The position numbers and the translations under genes were made by a program. The notes under the pieces are model-generated. The model saw only the letters and a list, made by a program, of their open reading frames with translations. It had not been told where the DNA came from and did no database searches. From DSSB01 sp046346845 (GTDB lineage: Bacteria > UBA10199 > DSSB01), in the NCBI GenBank assembly GCA_046346845.1, contig JAXMHH010000006.1, positions 248,001 to 312,000 on the forward strand: DNA of 64,000 bases, in the 5' to 3' direction. Within the stretch, counting starts at the first letter, position 1. Each line of letters opens with the position of its first letter. Of this stretch, positions 55,891 through 63,982 are shown piece by piece.

Positions 55891-56253
55891 TCATGCCCTC
55901 CTAATATTTCTTTTGAGGCCCCGCCGCAGCTCCGCGACGGAACGTCCCTGAACCTCCAGCCTTTGCGCCAAGACCTTGCGGATCAGCTCGCAGGCCTGTT
56001 CGATTTGGGGGATCGCCAGGCTCAAGACGCGGAAGGGACCCTCCCGACGCTCGGCCAGGATCCCCGCCGATTTCAACACCGAGAGGTGCTGCGACAAATT
56101 CGCTTTGGGAATTTCCAAAACCTCCAGCAATTGGGAGCTGCTGCGCGCCCCCTCGGAAATCAGGTCTAAGATCCGCAACCGGACGGGATTGGCCAAGGCC
56201 CGGCACAGCTCGGCCTGCAGTTCGTATATTTTTTCCAGCCCTGGATCGGACAT
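55891..56253 (-). CDS. ArsR-family repressor, possible persulfide sensor
   Basis: A 120-residue winged-helix protein: ALANPVRLRILDLI, recognition helix NLSQHLSVLKSAGIL. It has only two cysteines, Cys17 and Cys88, one before the winged helix and one in a late helix, similar in number and placement to the reactive pair of SqrR/BigR persulfide sensors. First gene of the sulfide-detoxification operon; a strong palindrome lies 17 bases before its ATG. Confidence 0.88.
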   Translation of the reverse strand: MSDPGLEKIYELQAELCRALANPVRLRILDLISEGARSSSQLLEVLEIPKANLSQHLSVLKSAGILAERREGPFRVLSLAIPQIEQACELIRKVLAQRLEVQGRSVAELRRGLKRNIRRA

Positions 56254-56269
56254 TTTGCGCTCCTAATTC

Positions 56270-56295
56270 ATTAGTTTATATATTTGTAAACTAAT
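56270..56295. promoter_or_regulatory. Operator-like palindrome for the ArsR protein
   Basis: ATTAGTTTA (56270-56278), 8-base spacer, TAAACTAAT (56287-56295): a perfect 9-bp inverted repeat in AT-rich DNA just upstream of the arsR gene, overlapping its probable promoter. Confidence 0.7.
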
Positions 56296-56331
56296 AAACA
56301 AAAAAGTCCAGGGTGTTTTTTCTGAGTCGGA

Positions 56332-56544
56332 TTATCGAGGTGGGTTTCGGTGACGGCGATAGATCCAGAAAAAAAGGCCGCCGAACATGGCCAGGGGCAA
56401 GAGGCTTAGCAATACCGCCGTCCCATAATAGGCCTGGAGACTGGCCCCACGCGAGGCGAAGCAGACTGAGCAAGCCCAGACTGAAGAGGGCAAGACCCCA
56501 ATGACGAGGGAAATCAAGAGGCTTTTAAAAATAGACCAAGCCAT
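56332..56544 (-). CDS. Small CxxC membrane protein of the second oxidase operon
   Basis: A 70-residue protein: signal-anchor helix, then WACSVCFASRG with a CxxC motif, a second membrane helix and a basic tail (YRRHRN). Its start overlaps the end of the preceding subunit III gene by 20 bases. It resembles the C-terminal half of the 139-residue protein that ends the other oxidase operon. Confidence 0.65.
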   Translation of the reverse strand: MAWSIFKSLLISLVIGVLPSSVWACSVCFASRGASLQAYYGTAVLLSLLPLAMFGGLFFWIYRRHRNPPR

Positions 56545-57109
56545 AAAGCACCGGCCATAACAATACCACGAACAGCCAATACATCGCCGCCAATTTCACC
56601 AGGTGATGGCTTTTGGGGGCAGTCGAGAAAGGCCGAGTTTTAGCGAAAACCACCGCCAAAAACACCAGGGCCCCCAAGACGTGGAGGGCATGGGCGCCGA
56701 TCAGCAGATAGAAAGTGCCTCCGTAAACGCTCGAGGTGGTCGTCAGCCCGAAACTCAGGAGGCGAACCCATTCATAGCCCTGTAAGAGCAAAAACCCCCC
56801 ACCCAGCGCCAGGGTCAGGCCAAGCCAGAGCCTCAGATCCGCCGCGAAGGGCCGGGCCGCCCGCTTGGCCGCACGCAGCATGGTCAGGCCGCTGGCCAGC
56901 AACAAAGCGGTGTTGAAAGCAGTCGCCGCCACCGGAAGGCGGGGCTGCCCCGCGGGAGGCCAGACCTCGAAGCCGCTGCGCAGCACCAGATAGGCGCTGA
57001 TCAGCCCGGCGAAGAACATGGTCTCGCTGAACAGGAAGAACACCATCGCCAAGGTGCCGCTGGGCAGCAGCGGCTTCTCTCGGGGCAATCCTGTCATGGC
57101 CAGTTCCAT
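56525..57109 (-). CDS. Cytochrome c oxidase subunit III, second copy
   Basis: A 194-residue five-helix subunit III paralogue: MVFFLFSETMFFAGLISAYLVLR (read in parts), GTFYLLIGAHALHVLGALV and YWLFVVLLWPVLYGLVYF. It is directly adjacent to subunit IV (stop and start abut). The same operon has another subunit III gene, so one may be an alternative or may pair with different core. Confidence 0.9.
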   Translation of the reverse strand: MELAMTGLPREKPLLPSGTLAMVFFLFSETMFFAGLISAYLVLRSGFEVWPPAGQPRLPVAATAFNTALLLASGLTMLRAAKRAARPFAADLRLWLGLTLALGGGFLLLQGYEWVRLLSFGLTTTSSVYGGTFYLLIGAHALHVLGALVFLAVVFAKTRPFSTAPKSHHLVKLAAMYWLFVVLLWPVLYGLVYF

Positions 57110-57388
57110 CTAGGCGCTCATCCTCCCGAATACGTGGACGATGTCGGGAATCAATCCCACGAACAGGATCACCAGACAAACCACGGCGGAACCCAGCATG
57201 AGCTTGACCCAGTTCTTCTCGTCCTTGAGGTGCATGTAATAGCCCAGCACCAAGCCGGCCTTGACGATCGCCACGGAAAAGATCCCGATCACGGCGAGCC
57301 TGGTGTGGCCGATCACGCTGAGCAGGGCGCTCACCCCGACCGATGCCAGCAGGACGATGTAGATATTGATATAGGTGCGGCGTTGCAT
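57110..57388 (-). CDS. Cytochrome c oxidase subunit IV
   Basis: A 92-residue three-helix protein with SVAIVKAGLVLGYYMHLKDEK, the signature helix of prokaryotic subunit IV. Its stop codon abuts the next start. Confidence 0.88.
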   Translation of the reverse strand: MQRRTYINIYIVLLASVGVSALLSVIGHTRLAVIGIFSVAIVKAGLVLGYYMHLKDEKNWVKLMLGSAVVCLVILFVGLIPDIVHVFGRMSA

Positions 57389-57398
57389 GTTAATCCTC

Positions 57399-57986
57399 TC
57401 AAATCTTCGGAGCCAGGTAGAGCAAAGGGAACAGGAATATCCAGACCACGTCGACGAAATGCCAGTAGATCCCCACGTATTCCACGCGCTGCAGGTTCTG
57501 ACCCTTCCCCACCCCGCGCATCACCACCGAGATCCCGATCAAGCCCGCGACAATGTGCAAGGCGTGCAGTCCGGTGAGGAAGTAGTAATAGGACCAGAAC
57601 AGGTTGGTGGTCGGCTTGAAGCCCGCCTCGATCTCGTGGGTGTACTCAAAGGCCTTCAGGCCCAGGAAGCAGAGGCCCAGGAAGACCGTGGTGCCCATCA
57701 ACTGCAAGGCCTGCTTGGTCTGGCCGCGATGCACGGAATCGTCCGCCAGCACCATGGTCAGGCTGCTGGTCAGCAGCACCACCGTGTTGATCAGGCCCAC
57801 CACCTCGTTGGTATGGGCCGCCGCTTCGGCCCAATCCGGATGGTGCCACCGCGCGAGCAGGTAACAGACCAGGGCCCCGCCGAAGATCACGACCTCGCTG
57901 GCGAGAAACCACCACATTCCCATCCGGCCCGTGACCACGCTGGGGCGTTCATAGCGATCCAAAGTTGCGGCGTGAGAGGCGTCCAT
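57399..57986 (-). CDS. Cytochrome c oxidase subunit III
   Basis: A 195-residue subunit III: MWWFLASEVVIFGGALVCYLL (read in parts), SYYYFLTGLHALHIVAGL and YWHFVDVVWIFLFPLLYL. Five helices. ATG 57986 is chosen for GGAGATAG just upstream. Spaced 11 bases from subunit I. Confidence 0.92.
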   Translation of the reverse strand: MDASHAATLDRYERPSVVTGRMGMWWFLASEVVIFGGALVCYLLARWHHPDWAEAAAHTNEVVGLINTVVLLTSSLTMVLADDSVHRGQTKQALQLMGTTVFLGLCFLGLKAFEYTHEIEAGFKPTTNLFWSYYYFLTGLHALHIVAGLIGISVVMRGVGKGQNLQRVEYVGIYWHFVDVVWIFLFPLLYLAPKI

Positions 57987-57997
57987 TCTATCTCCAA

Positions 57998-59692
57998 TCA
58001 AGAGGCTTGAGGCTTTTGTTCTGGCGCCAGCCACTGCGGGCGCCAATCTTCTTCACGGTCGGGGGCGCTGTATTCGTATGGCCAACGGTAGACCACCGGG
58101 GCCGCTTCGAAATTGCCGTGTCCCGGGGGCGAAGGCGTGTCCCACTCCAGGCTGTTGGCCAGCCAGGGATTGCGCTCGGCCTTCTTGCCGGCCTTCATGC
58201 TCCAGAAGAAATTGAAGATGAAGGGAATCTGGCCTACCAGTAGGACGATGGTCGCGATGGTCGCGATATGATGCAGGTTCATGTGCGGGACCAAGTTCTC
58301 GAACAACGAGGGGTCGTAGATGCGGCGCTGGTGGCCCGCCAATCCGAAGTAAAACAGCGGGATGAAGATGAAGTTGAAGGCCACGGTGGTGACGAGAAAG
58401 TGGATCCAACCCAAGGCGGAGTTCATCTGCCGCCCGAACATCTTCGGGTACCAATAATAGATTCCGGCGAAGAGCCCGAAGAAAACCACGGGGAACATCG
58501 TGTAGTGGAAGTGCGCGACCACGAAATAGGTGTCGTGGAGGTAGATGTCGGTCGCCGTGGTCGCCAGGTGGATCCCCGTCACGCCGCCGATCAGGAATTC
58601 GCCCAGCATCCCCAAGGCGAAGAGCATGGGCGGCTTGAACTCGATCGAGCCGCCCCACAGGGTCGCCAAATAGGAGAACACGATGATCGCGAAGGGCACC
58701 GAGATCATGATCGTGGTGATGGAAAATCCCACGGCGAGGCTGGGATTCATGCCGCTAATGAATTGATGGTGGGCCCAGACGATGAAGCTGAGCACGCCCG
58801 CCGCGAACACCGAGTAGATGATCATGCGGTAGCCGAAGACCGGCTTGCGAGCGAAGCAGCTGATGACCTCAGCCACGACGCCCAGGGCCGGCAGCAGCAG
58901 GACGTAGACCTCGGGATGGCCGAAGAACCAGAAGAGGTGCTGCCAGAGCAGGGGATCGCCGCCCTGCTGCGGCATGAAGAATCCGGTGCCCAGGGTGCGG
59001 TCCGCCAACAGCATCAAGGCACCGGCGACGAGGGGGCCGACGGAGAACATGAAGATCAGGTTGGCCGCGTTCTGCATCCAGACGAAGATCGGCATGCGGA
59101 ATAAGGTCATTCCCTTGGTCCGCATATTCAGGGTGGTGGCCAGGATGTTGATGCCGCCCATGAAGGCCGAGGCGAACTCCAGGGCAACGGCCAGGATCCA
59201 GAGCGGCCCGCCCCATTCCACGCCCGTGTAATCCATCCGTGCAGAGAGCGGGGGGTAGGAGGTCCAACCTCCCGCCATCGCCCCGCCAGGCACGAAGAAA
59301 CTGGCGATCAACACCAAGGTGCTGACCAGGAAGGTCCAATAGGAAATCATGTTGAGCCGAGGAAAGGCCATGTCTTCCGCCCCGATCATCAGGGGCACGA
59401 AGTAATTCCCGAAGCCCGACACCAAGACCGGCATGCCGACCCAGAAGATCATGATTGTGCCGTGCATGGTGATCATGGCGTTATAGGCGTCGGGACCGAC
59501 CATGCCGTATCCTGGAACCGCTTGGTTGGGATAGGCCAGCTGCATGCGGAACACATAGGCCAGATAACCGCCCACCAAGGCCATGAACAGCCCCGTGATC
59601 ATGTACTGCAGCCCGATCGTCTTGTGATCGGTCGAAAAGACGTAACGACGCCAAAACCCCACCGCATGCCCGGATGATTCTAAGTAGTACAT
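57998..59692 (-). CDS. Cytochrome c oxidase subunit I, second oxidase
   Basis: A 564-residue haem-copper oxidase core with all ligand motifs: MHGTIMIFWVG, GHPEVYVLLLP, WAHHQFISGM and AHFHYTMFP. The K-channel position in GYRMIIYS has Arg-Met where the other oxidase has Lys-Thr; the D-channel Asn pair (NYFVP, FPRLN) is present. Distinct from the core at 51120, so the cell has two different A-type terminal oxidases. Confidence 0.95.
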   Translation of the reverse strand: MYYLESSGHAVGFWRRYVFSTDHKTIGLQYMITGLFMALVGGYLAYVFRMQLAYPNQAVPGYGMVGPDAYNAMITMHGTIMIFWVGMPVLVSGFGNYFVPLMIGAEDMAFPRLNMISYWTFLVSTLVLIASFFVPGGAMAGGWTSYPPLSARMDYTGVEWGGPLWILAVALEFASAFMGGINILATTLNMRTKGMTLFRMPIFVWMQNAANLIFMFSVGPLVAGALMLLADRTLGTGFFMPQQGGDPLLWQHLFWFFGHPEVYVLLLPALGVVAEVISCFARKPVFGYRMIIYSVFAAGVLSFIVWAHHQFISGMNPSLAVGFSITTIMISVPFAIIVFSYLATLWGGSIEFKPPMLFALGMLGEFLIGGVTGIHLATTATDIYLHDTYFVVAHFHYTMFPVVFFGLFAGIYYWYPKMFGRQMNSALGWIHFLVTTVAFNFIFIPLFYFGLAGHQRRIYDPSLFENLVPHMNLHHIATIATIVLLVGQIPFIFNFFWSMKAGKKAERNPWLANSLEWDTPSPPGHGNFEAAPVVYRWPYEYSAPDREEDWRPQWLAPEQKPQAS

Positions 59693-59701
59693 CTCAGCTC
59701 C

Positions 59702-60391
59702 TTAATCTCGACTGGCCAATTCGCCCTTGAGCCACTTCTGGTAATTCTCGGCGCTCAGCACGTGAATCCAACCACCCATATTGCCATGGCCCACGCCGCA
59801 CAGTTCGGCGCAGCCAATCTTGTAGTCCCCCGTCTTGATGGCCTTGAACCAGCCTTTAATCGAGCGCCCGGGCACGACGTCCTGCTTGAAGCGCATATTG
59901 GGGATCCAAAAGCTGTGGATGACGTCCTCCGATTGAAGGTCGACCTCCACCACCTGGTCGACCGGGACGTAGAGTTGATTCATCGTCTGCTTGTCGTCCG
60001 CCGTGCCCAGCTTGCCGTCGGGACCCGCATGGGTGATGTCCCAGACGAATTGCTTGCCCTTCACCAAGATCTTTTGGTCGGGGGGCGGCATGTTCTCCTT
60101 GATCTCCCGCCAGACTGGGACCTGCTCGTGATCCATGACCAAGTCGAAGCCCAGCACCAGGACGGCGGGGATCAAGACCCAGGACATGGCCTTCCAGGAA
60201 TGGCCGGGCAGGTAGCTGGCCTTACGACCCTTGCGGCGCCGGAAGGCCACGAGGCTGATGAAGAAAATCGCCTCCGCCAGCAAGAACCACGCGCCCACGA
60301 TGTAATAGATATTGGAGAAGACGGCGTCCATGCGGACACCGTAGCTGGAGATGTTTTCGGGAAGCCAATGGACCATAGAACCACTTTTCAC
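59702..60391 (-). CDS. Cytochrome c oxidase subunit II, second oxidase
   Basis: A 229-residue protein with two N-terminal helices and a cupredoxin domain; the CuA site CAELCGVGHGNM with HSFWIPNMRF is complete. No fused haem domain. First gene of the operon; the upstream region holds two FNR-type palindromes. Confidence 0.94.
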   Translation of the reverse strand: MKSGSMVHWLPENISSYGVRMDAVFSNIYYIVGAWFLLAEAIFFISLVAFRRRKGRKASYLPGHSWKAMSWVLIPAVLVLGFDLVMDHEQVPVWREIKENMPPPDQKILVKGKQFVWDITHAGPDGKLGTADDKQTMNQLYVPVDQVVEVDLQSEDVIHSFWIPNMRFKQDVVPGRSIKGWFKAIKTGDYKIGCAELCGVGHGNMGGWIHVLSAENYQKWLKGELASRD

Positions 60392-60430
60392 AGAAAACCG
60401 TTCACGGAGGTTTTCCGCTCCTTCACATCA

Positions 60431-60444
60431 TTTACCTATGTAAA
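60431..60444. promoter_or_regulatory. Palindrome upstream of the second oxidase operon
   Basis: TTTAC-CTAT-GTAAA, 5-4-5 perfect, spaced like a CRP/FNR-family site, centred 46 bases before the subunit II ATG. Confidence 0.4.
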
Positions 60445-60460
60445 ACCAACCCAAGAAACA

Positions 60461-60474
60461 TTGACCCAGGTCAA
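60461..60474. promoter_or_regulatory. FNR/DNR-type palindrome upstream of the second oxidase operon
   Basis: TTGACC-CA-GGTCAA, with the TTGA-N6-TCAA skeleton of FNR-family sites, centred 76 bases before the subunit II ATG, 30 bases from the TTTAC palindrome, and immediately after the stop of the FNR-family gene. Confidence 0.5.
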
Positions 60475-60477
60475 GTT

Positions 60478-61212
60478 TTAGATTTTATTTTGTGAAAATT
60501 CAGGATTATCCATCCGAGCTACTTCGGCCAAGGCCTTGGGGTCCGGCAAGATAAGCGCCCTGCCTTCGCCGATGAGGAGGTTTTCCTTTTTGAATTCGCT
60601 CATACAACGCACGGCGGTCTCCAGGACCGTCCCGGCGAGTTCCGCGATTTCTTGGCGGGTTAATCGGATATCCAAACGAATGCCCAGGGGTGTGGCCTTG
60701 CCAAAGGCCTGGGCAAGGATAACAAGGGTTTCGGCAAGGCGCTCCCGTACTGGCTTTTGGGCGAATTGCCGCAGCCTTTCTTCTGCCTGACGAAGGTCTT
60801 GCCCTAACCACTGGAGCAAGCGCCTCATAAAGCGAGGCTTGTCCTCGAGCAGATCCATCACCGCGGCCTTGTCAATGAAGCAAATCTCGCAATCTTCGAT
60901 GGCCTCCGCCGAGGCATTGTAGGGTTCGTCGGAGAACAGAGCTCGGTACCCGATGGGGTCCCCCGGACCAGCCAGACGGACAATTTGATCGCGGCCGTCG
61001 ATTCCGGTCTGGAAGATCTTCACCTGGCCGGAGATGACGCAGAAAAGCCCCTCCGGATTCGCCCCTTGGCCGAACAACAATTCACGACGTCGGTACTGCC
61101 TCAGCTCTTTATGGGATTGAATCGGGGCTAAATCCTCGAGGCCGAGGGTGCCGAAGAGGCTCTTGTTCCGAAACTGGCAATTTTCGCAAGAAATGGGTTC
61201 TAATTTTTTCAT
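60478..61212 (-). CDS. Crp/FNR-family regulator
   Basis: A 244-residue protein: N-terminal ISCENCQFRNKSLF, a cyclic-nucleotide-binding-like domain with GPGDPIGYRALFSDEP, a long dimer helix and a winged helix whose recognition helix has E-T-A-V-R, close to the ExxSR of FNR that reads TTGAT. Only two Cys occur at the N-terminus plus one in EICFID, so a full FNR 4Fe-4S set is not assured. ATG 61212 overlaps the stop of the thioredoxin-like gene (ATGA), which fixes the start. Candidate regulator of the adjacent oxidase and of nnrS. Confidence 0.88.
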   Translation of the reverse strand: MKKLEPISCENCQFRNKSLFGTLGLEDLAPIQSHKELRQYRRRELLFGQGANPEGLFCVISGQVKIFQTGIDGRDQIVRLAGPGDPIGYRALFSDEPYNASAEAIEDCEICFIDKAAVMDLLEDKPRFMRRLLQWLGQDLRQAEERLRQFAQKPVRERLAETLVILAQAFGKATPLGIRLDIRLTRQEIAELAGTVLETAVRCMSEFKKENLLIGEGRALILPDPKALAEVARMDNPEFSQNKI

Positions 61213-61760
61213 TTTTTCCACTTTATCGAGCACCCCATCGAGGGGTTCTGGGTCGCCGGCGGCTCTTTACCGGCCAAGACTAGTTCGATGGCTTCCGCTA
61301 ATTCTCGGTTTTGTACTTTATGGGGCTCCTGCCAATTATCGTCGATTCGGCCATGGTAAAACAATCGCCGTCCACCATCGAAGAGATAGATATCCGGTGT
61401 GCAGACAGCGCCATACGCCTTAGCCACTTCCTGGGTTTCGTCCACGAGGTAGGGAAAACCATAGGCCTTGTTTCGCCAACGCTCCAGGAGCTTTTCCGGA
61501 CGATCGTCCGGGTAATCGGTGGGATCGTTCGCACAAATTCCCACAAATTGCACCCCCTTAGGCCCATAAGTGCGCTGTAATTGCAAGATGCGGTCTTCCA
61601 CCGCCACAACGTAGGGGCAGTGGTTGCAGATAAATAAGACCAGCAAGGCTTTCGCGTTAGCGAAGTCGGATAACGACCAATTCCTCCCATCCACCGAAGT
61701 CAAACGAAAATCGGGGGCCAAGGTCCCCAAAGGAATGGCGGTGGATTTTAGCAAAACCAT
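61209..61760 (-). CDS. Thioredoxin-fold (AhpC/TSA-type) protein
   Basis: A 183-residue redoxin: LAPDFRLTSVDG, active-site CNHCPYV near residues 47-53, cis-Pro region AVCTPDIYLFDG and the C-terminal PSMGCSIKWK, a set found in a cytoplasmic thioredoxin-like family often called redoxin domain protein. ATG 61760 is chosen for GAGGAG upstream. The FNR-family gene starts in its stop codon, so the two are coupled; a redox input to that regulator is possible. Confidence 0.85.
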   Translation of the reverse strand: MVLLKSTAIPLGTLAPDFRLTSVDGRNWSLSDFANAKALLVLFICNHCPYVVAVEDRILQLQRTYGPKGVQFVGICANDPTDYPDDRPEKLLERWRNKAYGFPYLVDETQEVAKAYGAVCTPDIYLFDGGRRLFYHGRIDDNWQEPHKVQNRELAEAIELVLAGKEPPATQNPSMGCSIKWKK

Positions 61761-61848
61761 GAGGAACTCCTCGGAGAAATTTCCCTTTTTCGGATAATCT
61801 GATAGCAAAAATCGGGGTAATATCAATAGAGCTAATTTTCCCCTAACC

Positions 61849-62445
61849 ATGAGTCATTACGAGCGCAAGGACCGATTTTATCGAAAGGCCAAGGAACAGG
61901 GGCTGCCGTCCCGCGCCAGCTTCAAGATCGAGGAGATGATCCAAAGGCATCGCCTGGTGAGACCCGGCGACACGGTGTTGGACTTGGGCGCGGCCCCAGG
62001 GGGCTGGACCGTCATCTTGGCCAAAGCCGTGAGGCCAAATGGCAAGATCCTTGCCATGGACTTAGCCCCGCTCGCAAAATCCGCTCCAAACGTGCGCTTT
62101 CTCCAGGCCGATATCTTTGGAACCGAAGCCGCCGCCTGGCTGGAAGAGGAATTAGGCGGAAAAAAGGCGCAGGCGCTCTGTTCCGACATGTCCCCCAAAT
62201 TAACCGGCATCGCCTTCAAAGACGCCTATCTATCCTACGAGCTGGCCGCGAAGGCACTGGAGGTGGCCGAGCGCTGGCTCGCCCCGGGCGGGAACTTCGT
62301 GGCCAAGATATTCCCCGGCGAGGAATTTCCTCCCTTCCTCAAGGAACTGCGTAACCATTTCACCACGGTGAAGGTCTTTGAACCAGAGGCCACCCGGAAA
62401 ACCTCTCGGGAGGTGTACCTCCTGGGGCTGGGCTTTAAGGGCTGA
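61849..62445 (+). CDS. rlmE: 23S rRNA (uridine-2552-2'-O) methyltransferase
   Basis: A 198-residue FtsJ/RlmE enzyme: RASFKIEEM (catalytic Lys), SAM motif LDLGAAPGGWTVIL, CSDMSPKLTG (Asp), FVAKIFPGEE (Lys) and SREVYLLGLGF (Glu) complete the K-D-K-E tetrad. It methylates U2552 in the ribosomal A loop with S-adenosylmethionine. Full length. Divergent from the redoxin gene. Confidence 0.96.
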   Translation: MSHYERKDRFYRKAKEQGLPSRASFKIEEMIQRHRLVRPGDTVLDLGAAPGGWTVILAKAVRPNGKILAMDLAPLAKSAPNVRFLQADIFGTEAAAWLEEELGGKKAQALCSDMSPKLTGIAFKDAYLSYELAAKALEVAERWLAPGGNFVAKIFPGEEFPPFLKELRNHFTTVKVFEPEATRKTSREVYLLGLGFKG

Positions 62446-62474
62446 ATTCCCTTCGTCCTTTCGGCCCTTGGCGC

Positions 62475-62552
62475 TATAATTCCAAATGGTTGTTGGAATA
62501 GGATGCTATTCCAGCCGGAGCGACTCCGGCCTCGAGGGATCGCCCCGATCCC
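62475..62552 (+). promoter_or_regulatory. TATAAT box followed by three tandem perfect hairpins
   Basis: TATAAT at 62475-62480, no good -35. Then TGGAATAG-gatg-CTATTCCA (62494-62513), GCCGGAG-cga-CTCCGGC (62514-62530) and GGGATCG-ccc-CGATCCC (62536-62552), all perfect and back to back, ending just before the ribosome site of the gene at 62571. Confidence 0.65.
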
Positions 62553-62570
62553 CAGCGCAAGGAAAAATCC

Positions 62571-63149
62571 ATGAAACGAACCCTGTTGACGCTATCGTTG
62601 TTAGGCAGCCTCTGTTCCCTCCCCCTGCGGGCCCAGGACCAGCCGAAACTGGAAGAAAAGGAGATGCTCTCCCTGATCAACCAGGCCTCCGGCGGCATCG
62701 AGCTCTACACCACCCCGGACATCCCGGTCGAAAACCGGAACCAATTTGACATCAACGGCGACGGAATACCGGAATGGTTCATCGTCCCCAAAACCGCCTG
62801 CGGCGAGACGAAGAACTGCCAGTTCTTCGTGATCATGTTCGAGAAGAAAAAGGGCTGGCGCGTGGTGCTGAAGGCCGACGGCAAGCTGACCAGCCTTTCG
62901 CCCTGGGGCGTACTCATCACCCCGCACAAGACCAAGGGATACACCGACCTGCTCACCGTCTTCGACATGGGCCCGGAAAAAAGCGGCGAGCGTTCGCTGG
63001 AGCGCAACGTCTATGTCTGGACCGGCAAGCAATACGAAAAATCGAGCGCGCCCTTCCCGCCGCCCGACGCGGGCCCCGAGATGGCGGACTTCCTGAAAGA
63101 GGTCGACAAGCTCAAGCGGGAACGCACGGTCAAACCCCAGGTCGAATAG
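62571..63149 (+). CDS. Secreted protein of unknown function, 192 aa
   Basis: Signal peptide with a hydrophobic LTLSLLGSLCSLPL and cleavage near LRAQ (residue 21-22). The mature part has NQFDINGDGIPEWFI, a calcium-loop-like DxNGDGxxE motif like FG-GAP or dockerin loops, a Cys pair (ACGETKNC), and beta strands. Family not recognised. AAGGA precedes the ATG. Leader region is highly structured. Confidence 0.75.
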   Translation: MKRTLLTLSLLGSLCSLPLRAQDQPKLEEKEMLSLINQASGGIELYTTPDIPVENRNQFDINGDGIPEWFIVPKTACGETKNCQFFVIMFEKKKGWRVVLKADGKLTSLSPWGVLITPHKTKGYTDLLTVFDMGPEKSGERSLERNVYVWTGKQYEKSSAPFPPPDAGPEMADFLKEVDKLKRERTVKPQVE

Positions 63150-63172
63150 CTTCTTCACAAGGAAAGACTTCT

Positions 63173-63982
63173 ATGGCCGAGAACTCCAATCCCGAAAGCC
63201 CCGCCCCGACCCTTCTGGCCAAGCCCCCCAGCATCGACTTCGTGGGGGCCTTTAAATTCCTGTTCAGCAACGCCAACGCGCTCAACAACCTGCTGATCGG
63301 GGCGGTGATGAACCTCATCCCCATCATCGGGCCGATCGTCCTGATGGGTTGGCACTGCGAAATCATCCAACGGCTGGTCAAGCGGCACGAAAAGCCCATC
63401 CCCAAGCTCGATTTCAGCGACTTTCTTTATTTCTTGGGCCGCGGGCTCGCCCCCTTCGTGGTCGCCTTGATCGCGACGCTCCCCCTGACCCTGTTGATCA
63501 TGGTGCTGATGTTCGGGGGGATGTTCGGAGTGGCGCTGCTGGAGTCCGCCTTTCATCGGGAGGGCGGAGCCCCCGGTCCGTTGATCGCGGGCGGCATGGG
63601 AATCGGCGCGCTGCTGTTCCTGCTGCTGATCCTCTTCTTCAACGTCATCGTTAGCGCCGCCCTGGTACGCGCGGAGCTCACCGAGGACATCGGCAAATCG
63701 CTGGATTTAGGAAAAATCTGGGCCTTCGCTAAGGAGACCTGGAAGGATTTCCTGGTCGCCTACATCGTCTTCATTCCGGTGGCCATGATCGTGATGTTCG
63801 CGGGCATGCTGGTCGTCTTCGTGGGGATCTACGCGGCGATCATCCTGATCAACATCTCCTACGTCCACCTCCGCTGGCAGGTCTACGAGCGTTACTTGAT
63901 CCGCGGCGGTAAGGCCATCCCCATCCAGACCAAGAGCGGCCCGCTGCCCTCCGAGGCCCGTCTGGCGGCCAAACCGGCTTAA
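63173..63982 (+). CDS. DUF4013 membrane protein
   Basis: A 269-residue protein with five or six membrane segments and an N-terminal FVGAFKFLFSNANALNNLLIG followed by IPIIGPIVLMGWHCEII, the layout of DUF4013 proteins, function unknown. AAGGA precedes ATG 63173. It follows the secreted protein gene by 23 bases and may share its transcript. Confidence 0.8.
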   Translation: MAENSNPESPAPTLLAKPPSIDFVGAFKFLFSNANALNNLLIGAVMNLIPIIGPIVLMGWHCEIIQRLVKRHEKPIPKLDFSDFLYFLGRGLAPFVVALIATLPLTLLIMVLMFGGMFGVALLESAFHREGGAPGPLIAGGMGIGALLFLLLILFFNVIVSAALVRAELTEDIGKSLDLGKIWAFAKETWKDFLVAYIVFIPVAMIVMFAGMLVVFVGIYAAIILINISYVHLRWQVYERYLIRGGKAIPIQTKSGPLPSEARLAAKPA

